Below, one piece after another: positions 19,311 through 32,279 of a DNA stretch of 64,000 nucleotides (the stretch's first letter is position 1; each line of letters starts with the position of its first letter). This DNA is from Phoronis australis (taxonomy: Eukaryota; Phoronida; Phoronidae): contig NMRA01000848.1 in assembly GCA_002633005.1 (NCBI GenBank), forward strand, positions 10,672 to 74,671. The letters run 5' to 3'. The position numbers and the translations under genes are program-made. Below the pieces are notes generated by a model, which was not told the DNA's origin, did not search any database, and saw nothing but the letters and a program-made list of their open reading frames with translations.

Positions 19311-21944
19311 GTATGCGTGTTACTAGGTCATTGCAACAGCTATCAGCGTCTGGCGGAAGGTTGGCGATGATGCTTCTCTGTCAAAAATGTTTGCTATAGC
19401 TGTTCTCAACTCAATGGATTAACAAATATGCCAGAATTTGGGAGACTGTAAACGGACAGCACCGTTATGAGGTCAATTAAGTTTTAATTCTGGAAACGAA
19501 AACCCAATGTTATCAAAGAGTTCCATTTCTCAAAGTTCCTCGCCTCAGGGGACCGTTTCAAAAGTGATCAAGACATTGTAGCATGGACAACATTGTCCTC
19601 ACTTTTGCATACGACATATCACGAGCTGTTTTCTCAATATTTTGTAGAAATCATCCGGAAAAAGAATGCGACAATTGTGACCAGCGGAACAGATGCATAC
19701 AGGCCCGCACATCGTCAGTTTTACGTAATCACTTTGACAGTCGCGTTGTACAAAACAATTTGTTTGATATCTAAGATGTCCCGACAATAAACCGAAACCA
19801 ATAAAGGGTGGCAGATATCATTTACATGTACACTGTAACTGGCTTGTTAGCATCACGTTCGTCTTACATTCGGTTACATTTTCATCATATTGTGGTAATC
19901 CTTGATATAGTCCATGTCTTTTGTATCGGTGGTTTCATATCTGGTAAAACTAAATAACCACTAGCGGCATTTATGGGTGATTTTCAGGAATAGTGCGTTG
20001 GAGTACGGCTGTCGACTCAAATCATGTAAAGAATCTGATGAAAAACATTATACCTCTGAGATCAGCATAAGTGGAAACCCGGGTCCACTGCAAAATGATT
20101 TTTGATGCGAATTAGACGATACAAGCATAATATACAAATTGAAAATAACTGAGCTTCAAAGTGCCTCGTATGGACACGTAGACTTCTAAGAAAATCTTTT
20201 GTGTTAAATGTTGTCTTTCAAGCTGATTTAAATCTGTAAACGGCAGATCTGGCTTCCATAGACCCCTGGAAATCGTGAAGACTACTCTTGAATAAGACGA
20301 CCAAATTTTTCTATTAGCTAATTTTTTGCGCTTGCGGAATGCAGCTCACATTTTCAAGCTTCCAGTGTTAACACCGGAAGATTACGTGCCAACAAGTACT
20401 CAGAGTGCATTGAAATCGACAGCAACGCCGAAGATGAAATTGAACGAGTTAGGATATTGAACATACATGTACATAAATACAGAAACCATGGGCGAAGATT
20501 GTTTAAACGCATAGTGGTTCTTGATTTCAACAATTTTAGAACATTTAAATACATGTATATTATAAACAAAATCATTAGTGCCAAGATGACATTTCTAACA
20601 AAATATCGCAGTGTATAGTGAAGCTATCAGGAAGCATCATTGCGACAAAACATCAATGACAACGCTTATATTTAATAGTTCCATCTGTCAACAGTCCAGA
20701 TACATGTAACATGATTTTAGGAAACGACAGAATATAGATTGATCACGCGACAACAGAGTTAAGAGTCTGGTGTGAACAGGGTGATTTTGAAAATACTATT
20801 TTTGCTTAAAACTGCTGTACTACTGTTTTTCCAATCAGAAAAACAAAATTAGATTTAGTTGTCTTACTGTTAAAAAATCGGTGTAACATGATAGACTTTG
20901 AATTCTGTTACCCAGAATATTCCAATGTGGATAGAAATGAGAAGCTGTTAGAGATCTTTTCGAATCATTATTTGTGTTGGGCACCTTCGGCGTTTGTTGT
21001 AAAGTCTATGGCAAGCGCGTCGTAACAATCATTCAAACATTGATGAAGTGATTGGTACGCACCACAAATGTGTCTCTAAGTGCTATGTGTGAATTACTTT
21101 TTCTGATTTCGATCAAGATGATGTGGCAACGCGACGCGCCACGAGACTGTACGTACAGCGACGCACTGAGGAAAATTATGTCAGGAACTTGAGATACTGA
21201 AATAATTATTTAATTCGGGATCGAGAGATAATTAAATCGGGATCCCGAGCTCCCGAGATAATTAAGTTGGGATCTCGGGATCCTGAGACAATTAGAAAAG
21301 AAACGCGAGATATCATTTTTGGGCACCCTGGCAACTGGCAGATATTGCAGCAGTGTTTGTAAATACATTGAGTAGCCTTCCTAATCCGTCTGCATACTTT
21401 GCTTGAAATGAAATAACGTAAGCGTAGTGTAAAATAGTACGCGTACAAAGTATAGGAGGTGTACTATAACATTCTAGACGTTGATCAACTAATTGCGTGT
21501 TGAAAAAACAATTCAACGTGCAAAATGTACTCGTTTCAGAACCTTTGGCGCTTAATAATTGACAACAAGAGTGTTCATTGAAGCAGTCGTCGGACAACGA
21601 AATTTTTCGAAGTCGCGTATGTAGTTCTAATAGTAAAAGCTGTTCCACTTCAAATTACATCAAAACATCGAAATATCCCCCATGCTAAGACAAACAGTTC
21701 ATTAGTATCGTTATATAAAGATTTTTAAGGCAACAATTTTAAAAGCGCTATCAACCAGAGGGACTATAGACGCAACGTTCTTGAGGTGACACGCATTCCT
21801 GTATCAAAATCCAGGCACGTAAAATAATTGAACTCCTCACTCAGCGTTCATCTGAAATCGGCAATGTTGCTCCTGGTTCGAAAATAGCATGCCTTTAATT
21901 ATGATTTATATATTAAATTCTAGTCATTTTGAAATTTATCCCTA
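19311..21944 (+). other. Region after the last TSP1 exon, no confident gene
   Basis: A possible phase-1 exon from about 20369 (after CTTCCAG) reads LTPEDYVPTSTQSALKS and stops 12 residues later near 20457. It is rich in Thr/Ser and could be a secreted C-terminus, but no family evidence supports it. Palindromic GGGATC/ATAATTA blocks lie near 21210-21290. Otherwise AT-rich with no recognisable feature. Confidence 0.4.
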
Positions 21945-23642
21945 TTAAATTTCACAGACGGAGTAAGCCTTGTACGCGCAAGTGTCGTCGTCCCACTTCT
22001 TGTGGTGTTCTCTGCCAGGATAGTACTTGAATTGAGCACATTCCAGAACGTCTTCACCTACAATTACAACAAGACATCAGAAGAAGCATTGGAAGAAAAT
22101 CGAAAGGGAGAGTTCACATGTTACATCAACACTTGAGGAGGGTTTGGAATAGATGGCAACTTATGGCGGGTGGATGGGGTACAAAAATAGTGACGTCATC
22201 GCGTGGTTTATTTGAATATCTCCATCGCAGAAAGTTGGGAAATTGGTAATACTTTCTAACGGAATGGCTGTTTTCCAAACCTAGAACCGTTTCACGCTTC
22301 CAATATGTGATCACTAGGCGTACATCATAAAGATATAGAGATGAAGGAAAGATCCACTTCAACACTGCCTAAACGTATTCACTGACAATCAATACAATGA
22401 CATTAGGACTTTATCAGAATGTCCAGGGACTGGCGCTTATTTTTACCAGGGATCACTTCTTATAATTTCTAATTAAAGAAATTGCATTCATGGAATAGTT
22501 TATGTAACATTAGAAACGGCAATTTGATATTTGAATTGGCGAACTTTAATTCTTTGCCGAATACAATAACGACAAATGGAACTTGCAATTACAAAGAAAC
22601 GTTAGTAAGTCACAAGAAATCATTAAGTCGAACTGGCGGTTCTTCCAAAACAGGGGATATGGCCGTGATGACGTCAGTATAGGCTGGACGGTGGTTATAT
22701 CATGATGACAGGTGACGAATAAGGGGTAGGGATACAGTAAGTTCCAAATTTTGGATGACTTAATATGTTCGTTGATGTCTCACATAAGCTCCAACGCAGT
22801 GCAGATGAGAGCTGCAGCTTTCCTGAAGTCTAGTCCACATCTTCAAATTGTAAAAAAGCCCAGTATTCGAAATCTGTTACCAAATTGCTCGCAGACACAT
22901 GACATTTTCTGGACGGGAAAGTCACAAAAATTGGATTGCGATGTATATGAATTTTGAAAAATCAATGGCTGAGGGACAAGTCTAATTTACAAACAAACAA
23001 CATGGCCAGCCATTGTTTAAAGGCTACCCGCGTAAGTCAACATTAAACAACAATCGTGAGATTACCATCTTGCCACCAGTTTGTGAAGCTGAAAGGTGTC
23101 TTTGATGCAGCCCAAGTCCAAATGCTGTTTACCTTCTTGCCGCCTAAATGGTACCAATGTTCTCTAAGTGCGCGTCGCTGATCCATTAATGATATCAAAG
23201 CCTCATATTTCTCACGTGTTTGCGCCTCAACTAAGTGACTCGCGTATAGACGGCAACGCGCGGTGGCGTTATCGTAGGTCAAATCTTCGTATATGAACTT
23301 GTAACAGCCAAAATCATTGAGATAAAAGCCGTGAGGGCATAATTTATCTTCCACCAAATTCTTGAAATGGTCAATAACTCTTCGCGTCTCTTTCATGATA
23401 AAGATCCTTGCGGCATACCCTTGCGACGAAAGGGCGTGTTCCAACTTCGTGGTCTGTACCGTGATCTTAGTGTCCAGCCACCTGATCGAATCGTTCAACT
23501 GTTTTCCTATCTTCTGTAATAAAAACTCTTGTTTCCGGAACATGTGCAGGAGAGGATCATCGGGACTGTGTGTCTTGTTTAACGCCGTAGATTTATACGA
23601 GAGGCTTAAGACAAAACTTAAAATCACCAGATAGCGTAACAT
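21945..23642 (-). CDS. Secreted C-type lectin-domain protein, two exons
   Basis: Exon 1 is 23642 down to 23066 and exon 2 is 22057 down to 21945, joined through a split Gly codon. Exon 1 starts at the ATG giving MLRYLVILSFVLSLSYKSTA, a clear signal peptide. A helical, possibly coiled-coil segment follows (about residues 30-95). The lectin fold begins at LCPHGFYLNDFGCYKF and runs through CRLYASHLVEAQT to FTNWWQDG. Exon 2 supplies EDVLECAQFKYYPG, WDDDTC and the closing VCEI before TAA, giving the last conserved cysteines. There is no EPN or QPD sugar-specificity motif. WDDD replaces the usual WND, so calcium or sugar binding is uncertain. ATTAAA lies about 46 bases after the stop. Total about 230 residues. 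Confidence 0.88.
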
Positions 23643-23729
23643 GTTAGTACCGTTCAGTTCCTTCGGTTATTTACACAGTGTGTACCTGGTAATGAGCTAA
23701 TTTTTATCATCATGTCACTGTAGCTCAGT

Positions 23730-23735
23730 TTTATA
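23730..23735 (-). promoter_or_regulatory. TATA box for the C-type lectin gene
   Basis: TATAAA on the minus strand, about 90 bases upstream of the ATG at 23642. This would place transcription start about 60 bases before the start codon. The same box is conserved at 25956-25961 in the second copy. Confidence 0.5.
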
Positions 23736-24392
23736 GACGGCGAAGCGTTAACACATGAAAGCACGACCTTTTCATCATGTGGGTGGGGTAAAGGCGGATT
23801 CTTAACATTATGCTATCACTCCAAAGAGTTTGTCCGTACGTAAATATTTAGGTGCCTATACTTAGTGGATCGGGAGGCTAGACAAAACAACTCTGCAGTA
23901 CCGAGGGTTTTGACTACACTCCAATTTTTTTTTGAATGACAAACTAAGCTTGATGCGCTGTTCGACCGTTAAAAAGGTTTAGTTATAAACATGCCACGCT
24001 AAATCAAAAGTTTTCCGTGAGCACTGCATGTATAACCCATAGGTAAACTTTATCTGCAAACAGTTTAAGTCACGTAATCCGTTTAAAAGGTTTTTAAAAC
24101 ATCGCGAATCTGCATAAAAACCTTTGAAACATACTCTCTGATACTTAATTAGAATTTTTCGTAAGTATGGGGTCGATCTACAGCCTGTACATAGTGTTTC
24201 TTTTATTTTTATTTTCTTCAGAATGTGACGGGACGTTCGTAACTTGACGCTTATTGTTATTCTTATTTAGTTGCAAATGTTCAGTTATTCTTATGCTAAT
24301 GTCTTTGTTGCGTGTCAGTGCGCCTTTGTTACGTGGGCATGTGGGCGCGACTGTATGTGTCGGGCACTTCGCTAGCGACAGGCTTAGGAGAA

Positions 24393-24393
24393 N
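24393..24393. other. Single-N assembly junction
   Basis: Immediately after the N the sequence (GTACAAAAATAGTGACG) repeats the sequence at 22179 and then follows 22179-24222 almost base for base. The join falls inside the lectin duplication and removes the place where the second copy's exon 2 should be. Confidence 0.9.
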
Positions 24394-25285
24394 GTACAAA
24401 AATAGTGACGTCATCGCGTGGTTTATTTGAATATCTCCATCGCAGAAAGTTGGGAAATTGGTAATACTTTCTAACGGAATGGCTGTTTTCCAAACCCAGC
24501 GCCGTTTCACGCTTCCAAGATGTGATCACTAGGTGTACCTCATAAACATGTAGAGAAGAAGGAAAGATCCACTCCAACACTGCCTAAGCGTATTCACTGA
24601 CAATCAATACAATGACATTAGGGCTTTATCAGAATGTCCAGGGACTGGCGCTTATTTTTACCAGGGGCCATTTCTTATAATTTATAATTAAATAAATTGT
24701 ATTCATGGAATAGTTTATGTAACATTAGAAACGGCAATTTGATATTTGAATTGGCGTACTTTAATTCTTTGCCGAATACAATAACGACAAATGGAACTTG
24801 CAATTACAAAGAAACGTTAGTAAGTCATAAGAAATCATGAAGTCGAACTGGCGGTTCTTCCAAAACAGGGGATATGGCCGTGATGACGTAATTATAGGTT
24901 GGTCGGTGGTTATATCATGATGACAGGCGACGAATAAGGGGTAGGAAGGTAATAAGTGCCAAATTTTGGATGACTTAATACAGTATGTGCGTTGATGTCT
25001 CACATAATCTCCAACGCAGTGCAGATGAGAGCTACAGCTTTCCTGATGTCTAGTCCACATCTTCAAACTGTAAAAAAGCCCAGTATTTGAAATCTGTTAC
25101 TAAATTGCTCGCAGACACATGACATTTTCTGGACGGGAACATCACAAAAATTGGATTCCGATATATATGAATTTTGAAAAAACAATGGCTGAGGGACTAG
25201 TCTAATTTACAAACAAACAACATGGCCAACCATTGCTTAAAGGCTACCCGTGTACGTCAACATTAAACAACAATCGTGGTATTAC

Positions 25286-25862
25286 CATCTTTCCACCAGT
25301 TTGTGAAGCTGAAAGGTGTCTTTGATGCAGCCCATGTCCAAATGCTGTTCACCTTCTTGCCGCCTAAATGGTAGAAGTGTTCTCTAAGTGCGCCCCGCTG
25401 ATCCATTAATGATATCAAAGCCTCATATTTCTCACGTGTTTGCGCCTCAACTAAGTGACTTGCGTATAGACGGCAACGCGCAGCGGCGTTATCGTAGGTC
25501 AAATCTTCGTATATGAACTTGTAACAGCCAAAATCATTGAGATAAAAGCCGTGAGGGCATAATTTATCTTCCACCAGATTCTTGAAATGCTCCATAACTC
25601 TCCGCGTCTCTTTCATGATAAAGATTCTTGCGGCATACCCCTGCGACGAAAGGGCGTGTTCCAACTTCGTGGTCTGTACCGTGATCTTAGTGTCCAGCCA
25701 CCTGATCGAATCGTTCAACTGTTTTCCTATCTTCTGTAATAAAAACTCTTGTTTCCGGAACATGTGCAGGAGAGGATCATCGGGACCGTGTTCCTTGTTT
25801 AACGCCGTAGATTCATACGAGAGGCTTAAGACAACACTTAAAATCACCAGATAGCGTAACAT
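25286..25862 (-). CDS. C-type lectin-domain gene copy or allele, exon 1 only
   Basis: Encodes the same signal peptide, helical stalk and first part of the lectin domain as 23066-23642. It ends at an identical donor (GT at 25285-25284). About 10 of 192 residues differ, including Lys17 to Glu, the pair Ile-Asp to Met-Glu in the stalk, and Trp to Phe before YHLGGKK. No second exon exists between here and the N at 24393. The coding sequence is therefore incomplete in this assembly. It could be a true tandem paralogue or the other haplotype of the complete gene. Confidence 0.75.
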
Positions 25863-26451
25863 GTTAGTACCGTTCAGTTCCTTCGGTTATTTACATGTAC
25901 ACAGTGTGTATCTGGTAATGAGCTAATTTTTATCATCATGTCACTGTAGCTCAGTTTTATAGACGGCGAAGCGTTAACACATGAAAGCACGAACTTTTCA
26001 TCATGTGGGTGGGATGAAGGCGGATTCTTAACATTATGCTATCACTCCAAAGAGTTTGTCCGTACGTAAATATTTAGGTGCTTATACTTAGTGGAACGGG
26101 AGGCTAGACAAAACAACTCTGCAGTACCGAGGGTTTTGACTACACTCAAAGTTATTTTTGAACGATCAACTAAGCTTGATGCGCTGTTCGACCGTTAAAA
26201 GGGTTTAGTTATAAACATGCCACGCTAAAAACAAAAGTTTTCCGTGAGCACTGCATATATAACCCGGCCATAGGTAAACTTTATCTGCAAACAGTTTAAG
26301 TCACGTAATCCGTTTAAAAGGCTTTAAAAACATCGCGAATCTGCATAGAAACCTTTGAAACATACTCTCTGATACTTAATTAGAATTTTTCGTAAGTATG
26401 GTGTCAATCTACAGCCTGTACATATTGTTTCTTTTATTTTTATTTTCTTCA

Positions 26452-26905
26452 GATCTGTGTGATCAAAACGAACGAATGTTATCCAACACCGTTCGAGGTC
26501 AAGGACGGTACGGAAATTGCCGGTTTATCGCGTAAAGTCACGATGTCAATAACTCTACACTTAGCCGCCAGGAGAAAAACTATTGAGTACTTCCGTAACT
26601 CATCGGCAATTTCCGAGCGGTCCAAGATAAAAGTGTGTGTGGGCTTTTTGTGAACATTTTTGTTCTTTGACTGCGAATTTCTTACGAAGTCACCGGAACA
26701 GGGCACCGTGAATGGTATTGGAAGAAAGAACAATTCTTATTGGTTTGTTGAACCTTTGTTTTGTGTAAATTTATTGAGTTTTATGTTTGCTATGGACAGC
26801 TGAAGTGAAGCACCCGTGGAATTTCTAGTCCGGAGTGTCATACCTTGTAGTATTACATGTACATGTAGTGTATTGGGGACGATCAGAAGCTGAGGACGCC
26901 TGTGC
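26452..26905 (+). mobile_element. Half of a foldback element
   Basis: Resembles the right half of the foldback at 37555-38258. Shared blocks include GAAAGAACAATT, GCTGAAGTGAAGCACCCGTGG, GTCATACCTTGTAGTATT and GATCAGAAGCTGAGGACGCC. It starts directly after TTTTCTTCAG, where the two copies of the lectin upstream region diverge (24222 against 26452). It may therefore be a polymorphic insertion. Confidence 0.65.
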
Positions 26906-29692
26906 TGTTTGTGGTGGGGCGGTCATGTGTTTAGGTGCGTCAGTCCTGTTTGTGGTGGGGCAGTCATGTTTTTAGGTGCGTCAGTGCTGTTTTGGGTGAG
27001 TCGGTCCGATTTAGAGGACCGGCGGTCATGTTGTTTCTCACCCGTGAGTATGAGTATCAATACAGGTTGAGCAGGTTACATCTCAGGTGACTGGATGTTT
27101 TGGCTTTGTATTATCTGTGGTGTGGTCTCGATTGGGTAAGTAAATTGCTACGGATAGGGGAAGGTTAATGAAAGTGCTTGCTTTTATCTTGTGTATCCTT
27201 TATTGGAATTTGAGTGTGGGACTAAAATATGTGCTTGCAGACTGACTTGATCAAGAACACAATCCGTCAGTTTGCATGGCAGAAGGCCTAAAGAGTGCCT
27301 CAAAAAATCACCTATCCTCCTAGAATATCGGCTAATATCAGACTTCTAGCATCAGTATTGACAAGTTAACACAGGAACTAACCTTAGTTAATTGGTCTGA
27401 ACACAGCTAGAACGCTGAAGTTTCAATTTCAGGTACACTAACACTTTTGCGAAAATATATATCCTATGGAATATATTGATCAATGTTATCCATGTGCTGC
27501 TTAGAGTGGCATTTTATAGGTGAGTCATGTTTTTAAAGGATCATCGTAGTGTGCATCACCACTACACCAGCAACAAACAACAAGACTCCAGCAACAGTGA
27601 CAACATGAATAGATTAGTGAGCCATATGCAGAGGAATAGGCTTAGGAGCCAATTGATGTTCGGTCTTTTCACATGCAGGTGTGCTTGGAATCCAAGGCAA
27701 GAAACACTCTCGTTTCTAAACGCAATAGAACCGGCTTCTACGTAATTTTGTGTTATCAAGTCACTCTTATTGTTTTCTTTCATCAGTAATCACACAAGTT
27801 TAATAGGTAACAAAACTGAAAAGCTGAAATAAAATATATTTGCTAGGTATCATTAAAATATGCCACATGAAATGCTGAAAATTATACTGTCTTTAAACTT
27901 CATTAATAATGGATCGCTGGCTTTTTGAAGAAGAACAACAAGTTTGCAGCTTTGCTGACACCAACAAGAGCGTTGTTGAAAACAACATTCCCCTTTATGA
28001 GGTCATGTTTAAACTAAAACTCAGAACTAATGTGGCTTGTTTCTTTTTCAGCCTCACATAAGTATATCCGAGGATGAGGGCATTGTATTCAACTTGCTTT
28101 GTCCATGCTCTCTGTGTGTTGGTGGGTATCACCAGCTGTGACTGTCATCATTGTGTACCTGTGGCAGATGCTGAGAAGTCCCCACTCAATGAAAAGATAT
28201 ATCAGAAGCAACCTGTCATTGGTATTTTGCTGATGCCTTTGGGTATTTCTTACAAAGACAGTTTGGAAATCCAGTTAAGCAGACCCCTCTATGCACACGT
28301 GACTCTATGAAAGAAAACACTGCTGACGTGACACCTTTTATCATTTCCTTCCAAAGCTCTGGCTGCTCTCCTGCGACATCCTAGATCCACATGCGTGCAG
28401 CCTGTGTCAGAGCGTTGTTTCATAATGGTGCTTAGTTCTGTCAATGCACCATTGAATCTGCAACAGTTAGCAATAAGTACAACTATCCAAAATTGAATTG
28501 TGACAAACCTAGTCATTTTTGTTGTGTAAGTTGAACAGCCAATAGGCTTTGAGAAAAACAAAAAAAACAAATTTGCATGAGCTGAGAGTGTGCTATTTGG
28601 GAATACTGACAGGGCTGTTGGTATACGTTCGTTCATGTTTATTACTGTATGCAGGCAGCATTAGTCATTTAGGTAAATAACCTGCTGGTTGGGACCGTGT
28701 ATAAAACGACGTTAGAATGAAAGGGCCTTAACGATTAACACCAACATGGTGTAACTAATCTGGGTCCGCGTGAATCAGTGTTAGTATTAGTATTAGTATT
28801 AGTAAGCGCAACAAATCGCAGGACAAAAACTGAACAGATGATGGAATTGTGTCTCTTCAAAATGATTCGGGTGTGATGTATGCTGACTGAGATCAGTTAC
28901 CCATCAGCAAATGCTCTAACCGTGTTTACGAGTCGCTGAACATTTCACAAACAGCACACTTACTGACTTATACTTGCCCATCGAAAGCCTTGTAAAACCT
29001 TCATGAGTTCGAACATTCAGTCTTGTCCTCATTGTTTCCCACCTACCGAACGAGTCCCTTAAACACACGCTTTATTGGTAATGCCGCTTTTTGTACTAGT
29101 TAACACGTCTTTTTCCCAATCTCGTAGAGCAGGTCGACCGCGTTTCGCCTGCGGAAGTTCACTAGACCTACTAGTCTCCACCATGTGTATTTCTGTTGAC
29201 CTCAGTGGCTGGGCATGCGTTGTTGTAATGTTTAAATCTATGAAAATGGCCGGAATTTTTATTCTTTGTAAACATCTCTTCTGTTTGTAGTATTAACAGC
29301 GATTTTTTTCATTTTTGCACGTTTGCAAAGTTTATTACTTTTTGAACTTTATGGCATACCAAAAAACTGGTTAAAACGGCGTTAAGAGTTTTTTTTCGAC
29401 TATAACTCGGACCATAGGCCCTTAACGGTGGCATTTGACCTAATGAATCCCCATTGAGGCTCCTGCATCTGTACTGTGAATGTCCACCGGATTTAGGCGT
29501 ATGCGCCCGACTGCGAAGCATTTGGGCAAAGGTCAAGCTGGTGACAGCGTCTCGGTATCTGGAAAGTTGAAAACGAACTGTGAAGCAAAAAAATCAGGTT
29601 GGACGCAGTGGTGTCGCTTTAAGTAGAGATGTGTCCCTGGCAATACGACATAGTTGTTTGTGCACTGACGGTGGACGAGGGGGGGGGGGGGG

Positions 29693-29730
29693 NNNNNNNN
29701 NNNNNNNNNNNNNNNNNNNNNNNNNNNNNN
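29693..29730. other. Assembly gap (38 N)
   Basis: A run of N directly after a 12-base-plus G homopolymer. Confidence 0.99.
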
Positions 29731-32098
29731 ACAAAAACACGAATGCACCTCCCAAACTGTTAAAATCGCATCAAGTATTTTTGTATTTTGGGTTGCCGTT
29801 ATGGCGATCACGTTGGTATAGTGGATTGGCATTTGGATGGCTGAACAAGATGTGAGGACTTTTCAGCTCATTGCATTGCTTGGCAAATTATGAGTTTCAA
29901 AACTTGATCATTGGTGATTATGTGATTTAGTACAGCTTTTCAAAACGACAAAAGGCGAATGTTTTCATGTCAGCTTACGTAACACTTACTTGATAATGAA
30001 TTGTGCGTCTCAAGTAACATTAAAAAATCAACAATTCGCTGACGCTGAACAAAACGTTGGGAAGCTATGCAGTTGTTCATGTAGGTAGGGTTCTTTCAGA
30101 TCTATTCTCCAAAAAACTGAACAGTAAGCAATTTCGCATGCACCAGTCTTTGCGAAAGGTTCGTCTGTTTTTGTATGAAACTTAGTTATGAGATCAACAA
30201 CGTGAAATCGCACATAACACCAAAAAATCCTTGAGATTGTGTGCGACTGGCGACGTCAGGGATAGTTCACGTGCGCTAAAGTACATTGGTACTTGAATGT
30301 TCACGGTTTCAGCTCGACTAGCATAGAATTAATGTAAGTTTAGAGGTTGTGGATTCAAAACCTTGGTGAGACCATAAATCCCAATATCGGGGAAAGCGAT
30401 CATACATTTTGTAGCATCTATTAAGCCAGCCGATTACTTGTAGCTGTACGTAAACTACGGAATAATGCGAGTTGCATGTATAAGATTTACACATGTGAAT
30501 AGATTTTGAAATTGCACGCCGCTTTGTTAATTCTGCTTGTCACCCCTTCATGAAACTACTGTGGGGTTGGCTGGGAGGTCACTCCAGTGAACTTGGACAA
30601 TCATTCAGCAAGGTATTTAATTTCCATACACTCGGCTATAGGCCCTATACAAGAGACACTAGCCTTAGTGCAGTGCAACACATGCGCACACCCAGCCTTC
30701 AATATGGGATTTTGAATTCCTGACGTTGTGTACCTTTTGCTAACAAAAGAGCGGACGGACTAAAAAAAAAAAACGGAAGCACCACTGTGAAGTGCGCGTT
30801 TGCGACTATTTAGTGGACTGTTGTCCCATTTTCTCGGACTTTTTGTCTCTAGGGTGCGGACCTTTTTTGCCCACTTCGCCAAATGGAGCGGGCTCTTTTG
30901 AGCCCCTCCCCGAGCCCCCCCCGGGTGCGCGCATGCAGTATAAATATAAATATAACTGTCGAATCAAAATTAAAAATACAATTAGTGCCATTAAAAGTAC
31001 ATGTAGACCTACCTTTTACTTAGAGTAAAATAAATTGACCTCCAATGCTAAAATTGATGTCATATCGTATTAATTTGTGAAGCGAAGCATTTGAGAGTCA
31101 TGAAATAGAGTGCATCAAGGAGACAAGTTTTTGTTTCGCCGGCCAAGTGTTCTTTTTCAGCGAATCTTTCTGTAGATCACACGTTACGTGGACTGGTTTC
31201 ACGGCGTTACCATGAGTTTGATTTCATACGGCATATGCGTAACAATACAATTATTAAGAAGCTGTGAATAATTAGCTCACCCACCTTGTACAAAGGGAAC
31301 CTCCGAATTTATACCATTGATTCCAGTCAGTGAATACACATTCCATTCACTATCCAACCCGAGCCATTTATATTTGCATGTTCCTACATATCAGAATCTA
31401 AATGACAATGTCACTTTAACATAATCTAGGAATATCCAGCGCCGTTGTATTCATTGGAAATGTGTATATGTGAAAAAAAGATCTACAAATGGGCGACCTT
31501 TCCACTAACGAAGTACCTCGCGGGCTCACATAGCCCGCATCATGCAGTGGTTATTCCCCAGCGCAGAGCAGAGCTCAGTCCAGTACGACCATCTATACTC
31601 TCTGGTTTTCTTTCAGTTCAGGTACATCCGAGGGCCCTTCTTTTCATTTAGTAACTTAGATTCCCTCGGCACCGTGACAGTCTGTTAAGTTGTCGGATGC
31701 TCTAGGTTTACCATGTCACTTTTGCTACATAAATCTGAATTCTACAAATTAGATATTTACACAGTTTTAGGAAATGCCTGAATACGGATTTATAGTTCCA
31801 CATTGTGAAGGCTTGACAGTCGTTATGCAGAAACCCGCAGTAGTGTGGACTAATAGTAACGTACAATTTGCCTACACTATGTGGGCGCAGAGGGTGGCTT
31901 GCTCCTAGTTCAAATCTCTCGTGCCTGCCAGTGCATTTTAATCTTGGCTTCTTGTGTTGTAGTCAACGGACCCTTTTCCACTTTTCCTAAGTTTGGAGAT
32001 TTTGCGTTACTGGTGTTCCGCTAAAATTCCTTAGCACAAAAATAAAACGCAATAACTCGCAACAATATCAAACTTCGCGCATGTTGATTGCAATTTGT

Positions 32099-32279
32099 TA
32101 TTGACCTATCGCAAGCTCCGTCCCCTTGCGTAAGGTCGACTAACAAACAATAAGTTTTACCCGGCAACGAGTTGTTTGTCATGTAAAATGGCGGCTTGGA
32201 AACAAAGGTGTGTCTATAATGCTGCCTTCTAAAAGACCGGTTAAGCCGTCACTCAAAATCCTGGCGATTGGTCAATTAT
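32099..32279 (+). mobile_element. MITE family A, copy 4
   Basis: Begins TATTGACCTATCGCAAG and ends GGCGATTGGTCAATTATA, with the family interior GTAAAATGGCGGCTTGGAAAC. Same orientation as copy 2. The flanking TA on both sides fits a TA target-site duplication. Confidence 0.85.

Noticed and set aside
23362-23634. 90-codon plus-strand ORF opposite the lectin exon, also at 25582-25854
   Set aside because: Conserved only because it is the antisense shadow of the lectin exon.
24178-24580. Minus-strand ORFs crossing the N at 24393
   Set aside because: They span an assembly join and consist of intronic and repeat sequence.
28110-28190. Transmembrane-like frame containing AVTVIIVYLWQ
   Set aside because: It would suit an ADAM membrane anchor, but the only strong acceptor upstream leads to a stop before it in this frame.
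28074-28310. Signal-peptide-like ORF MRALYSTCFVHALCVLVGIT
   Set aside because: It starts hydrophobic but has no domain, no downstream exon and no conservation evidence; it may be chance.
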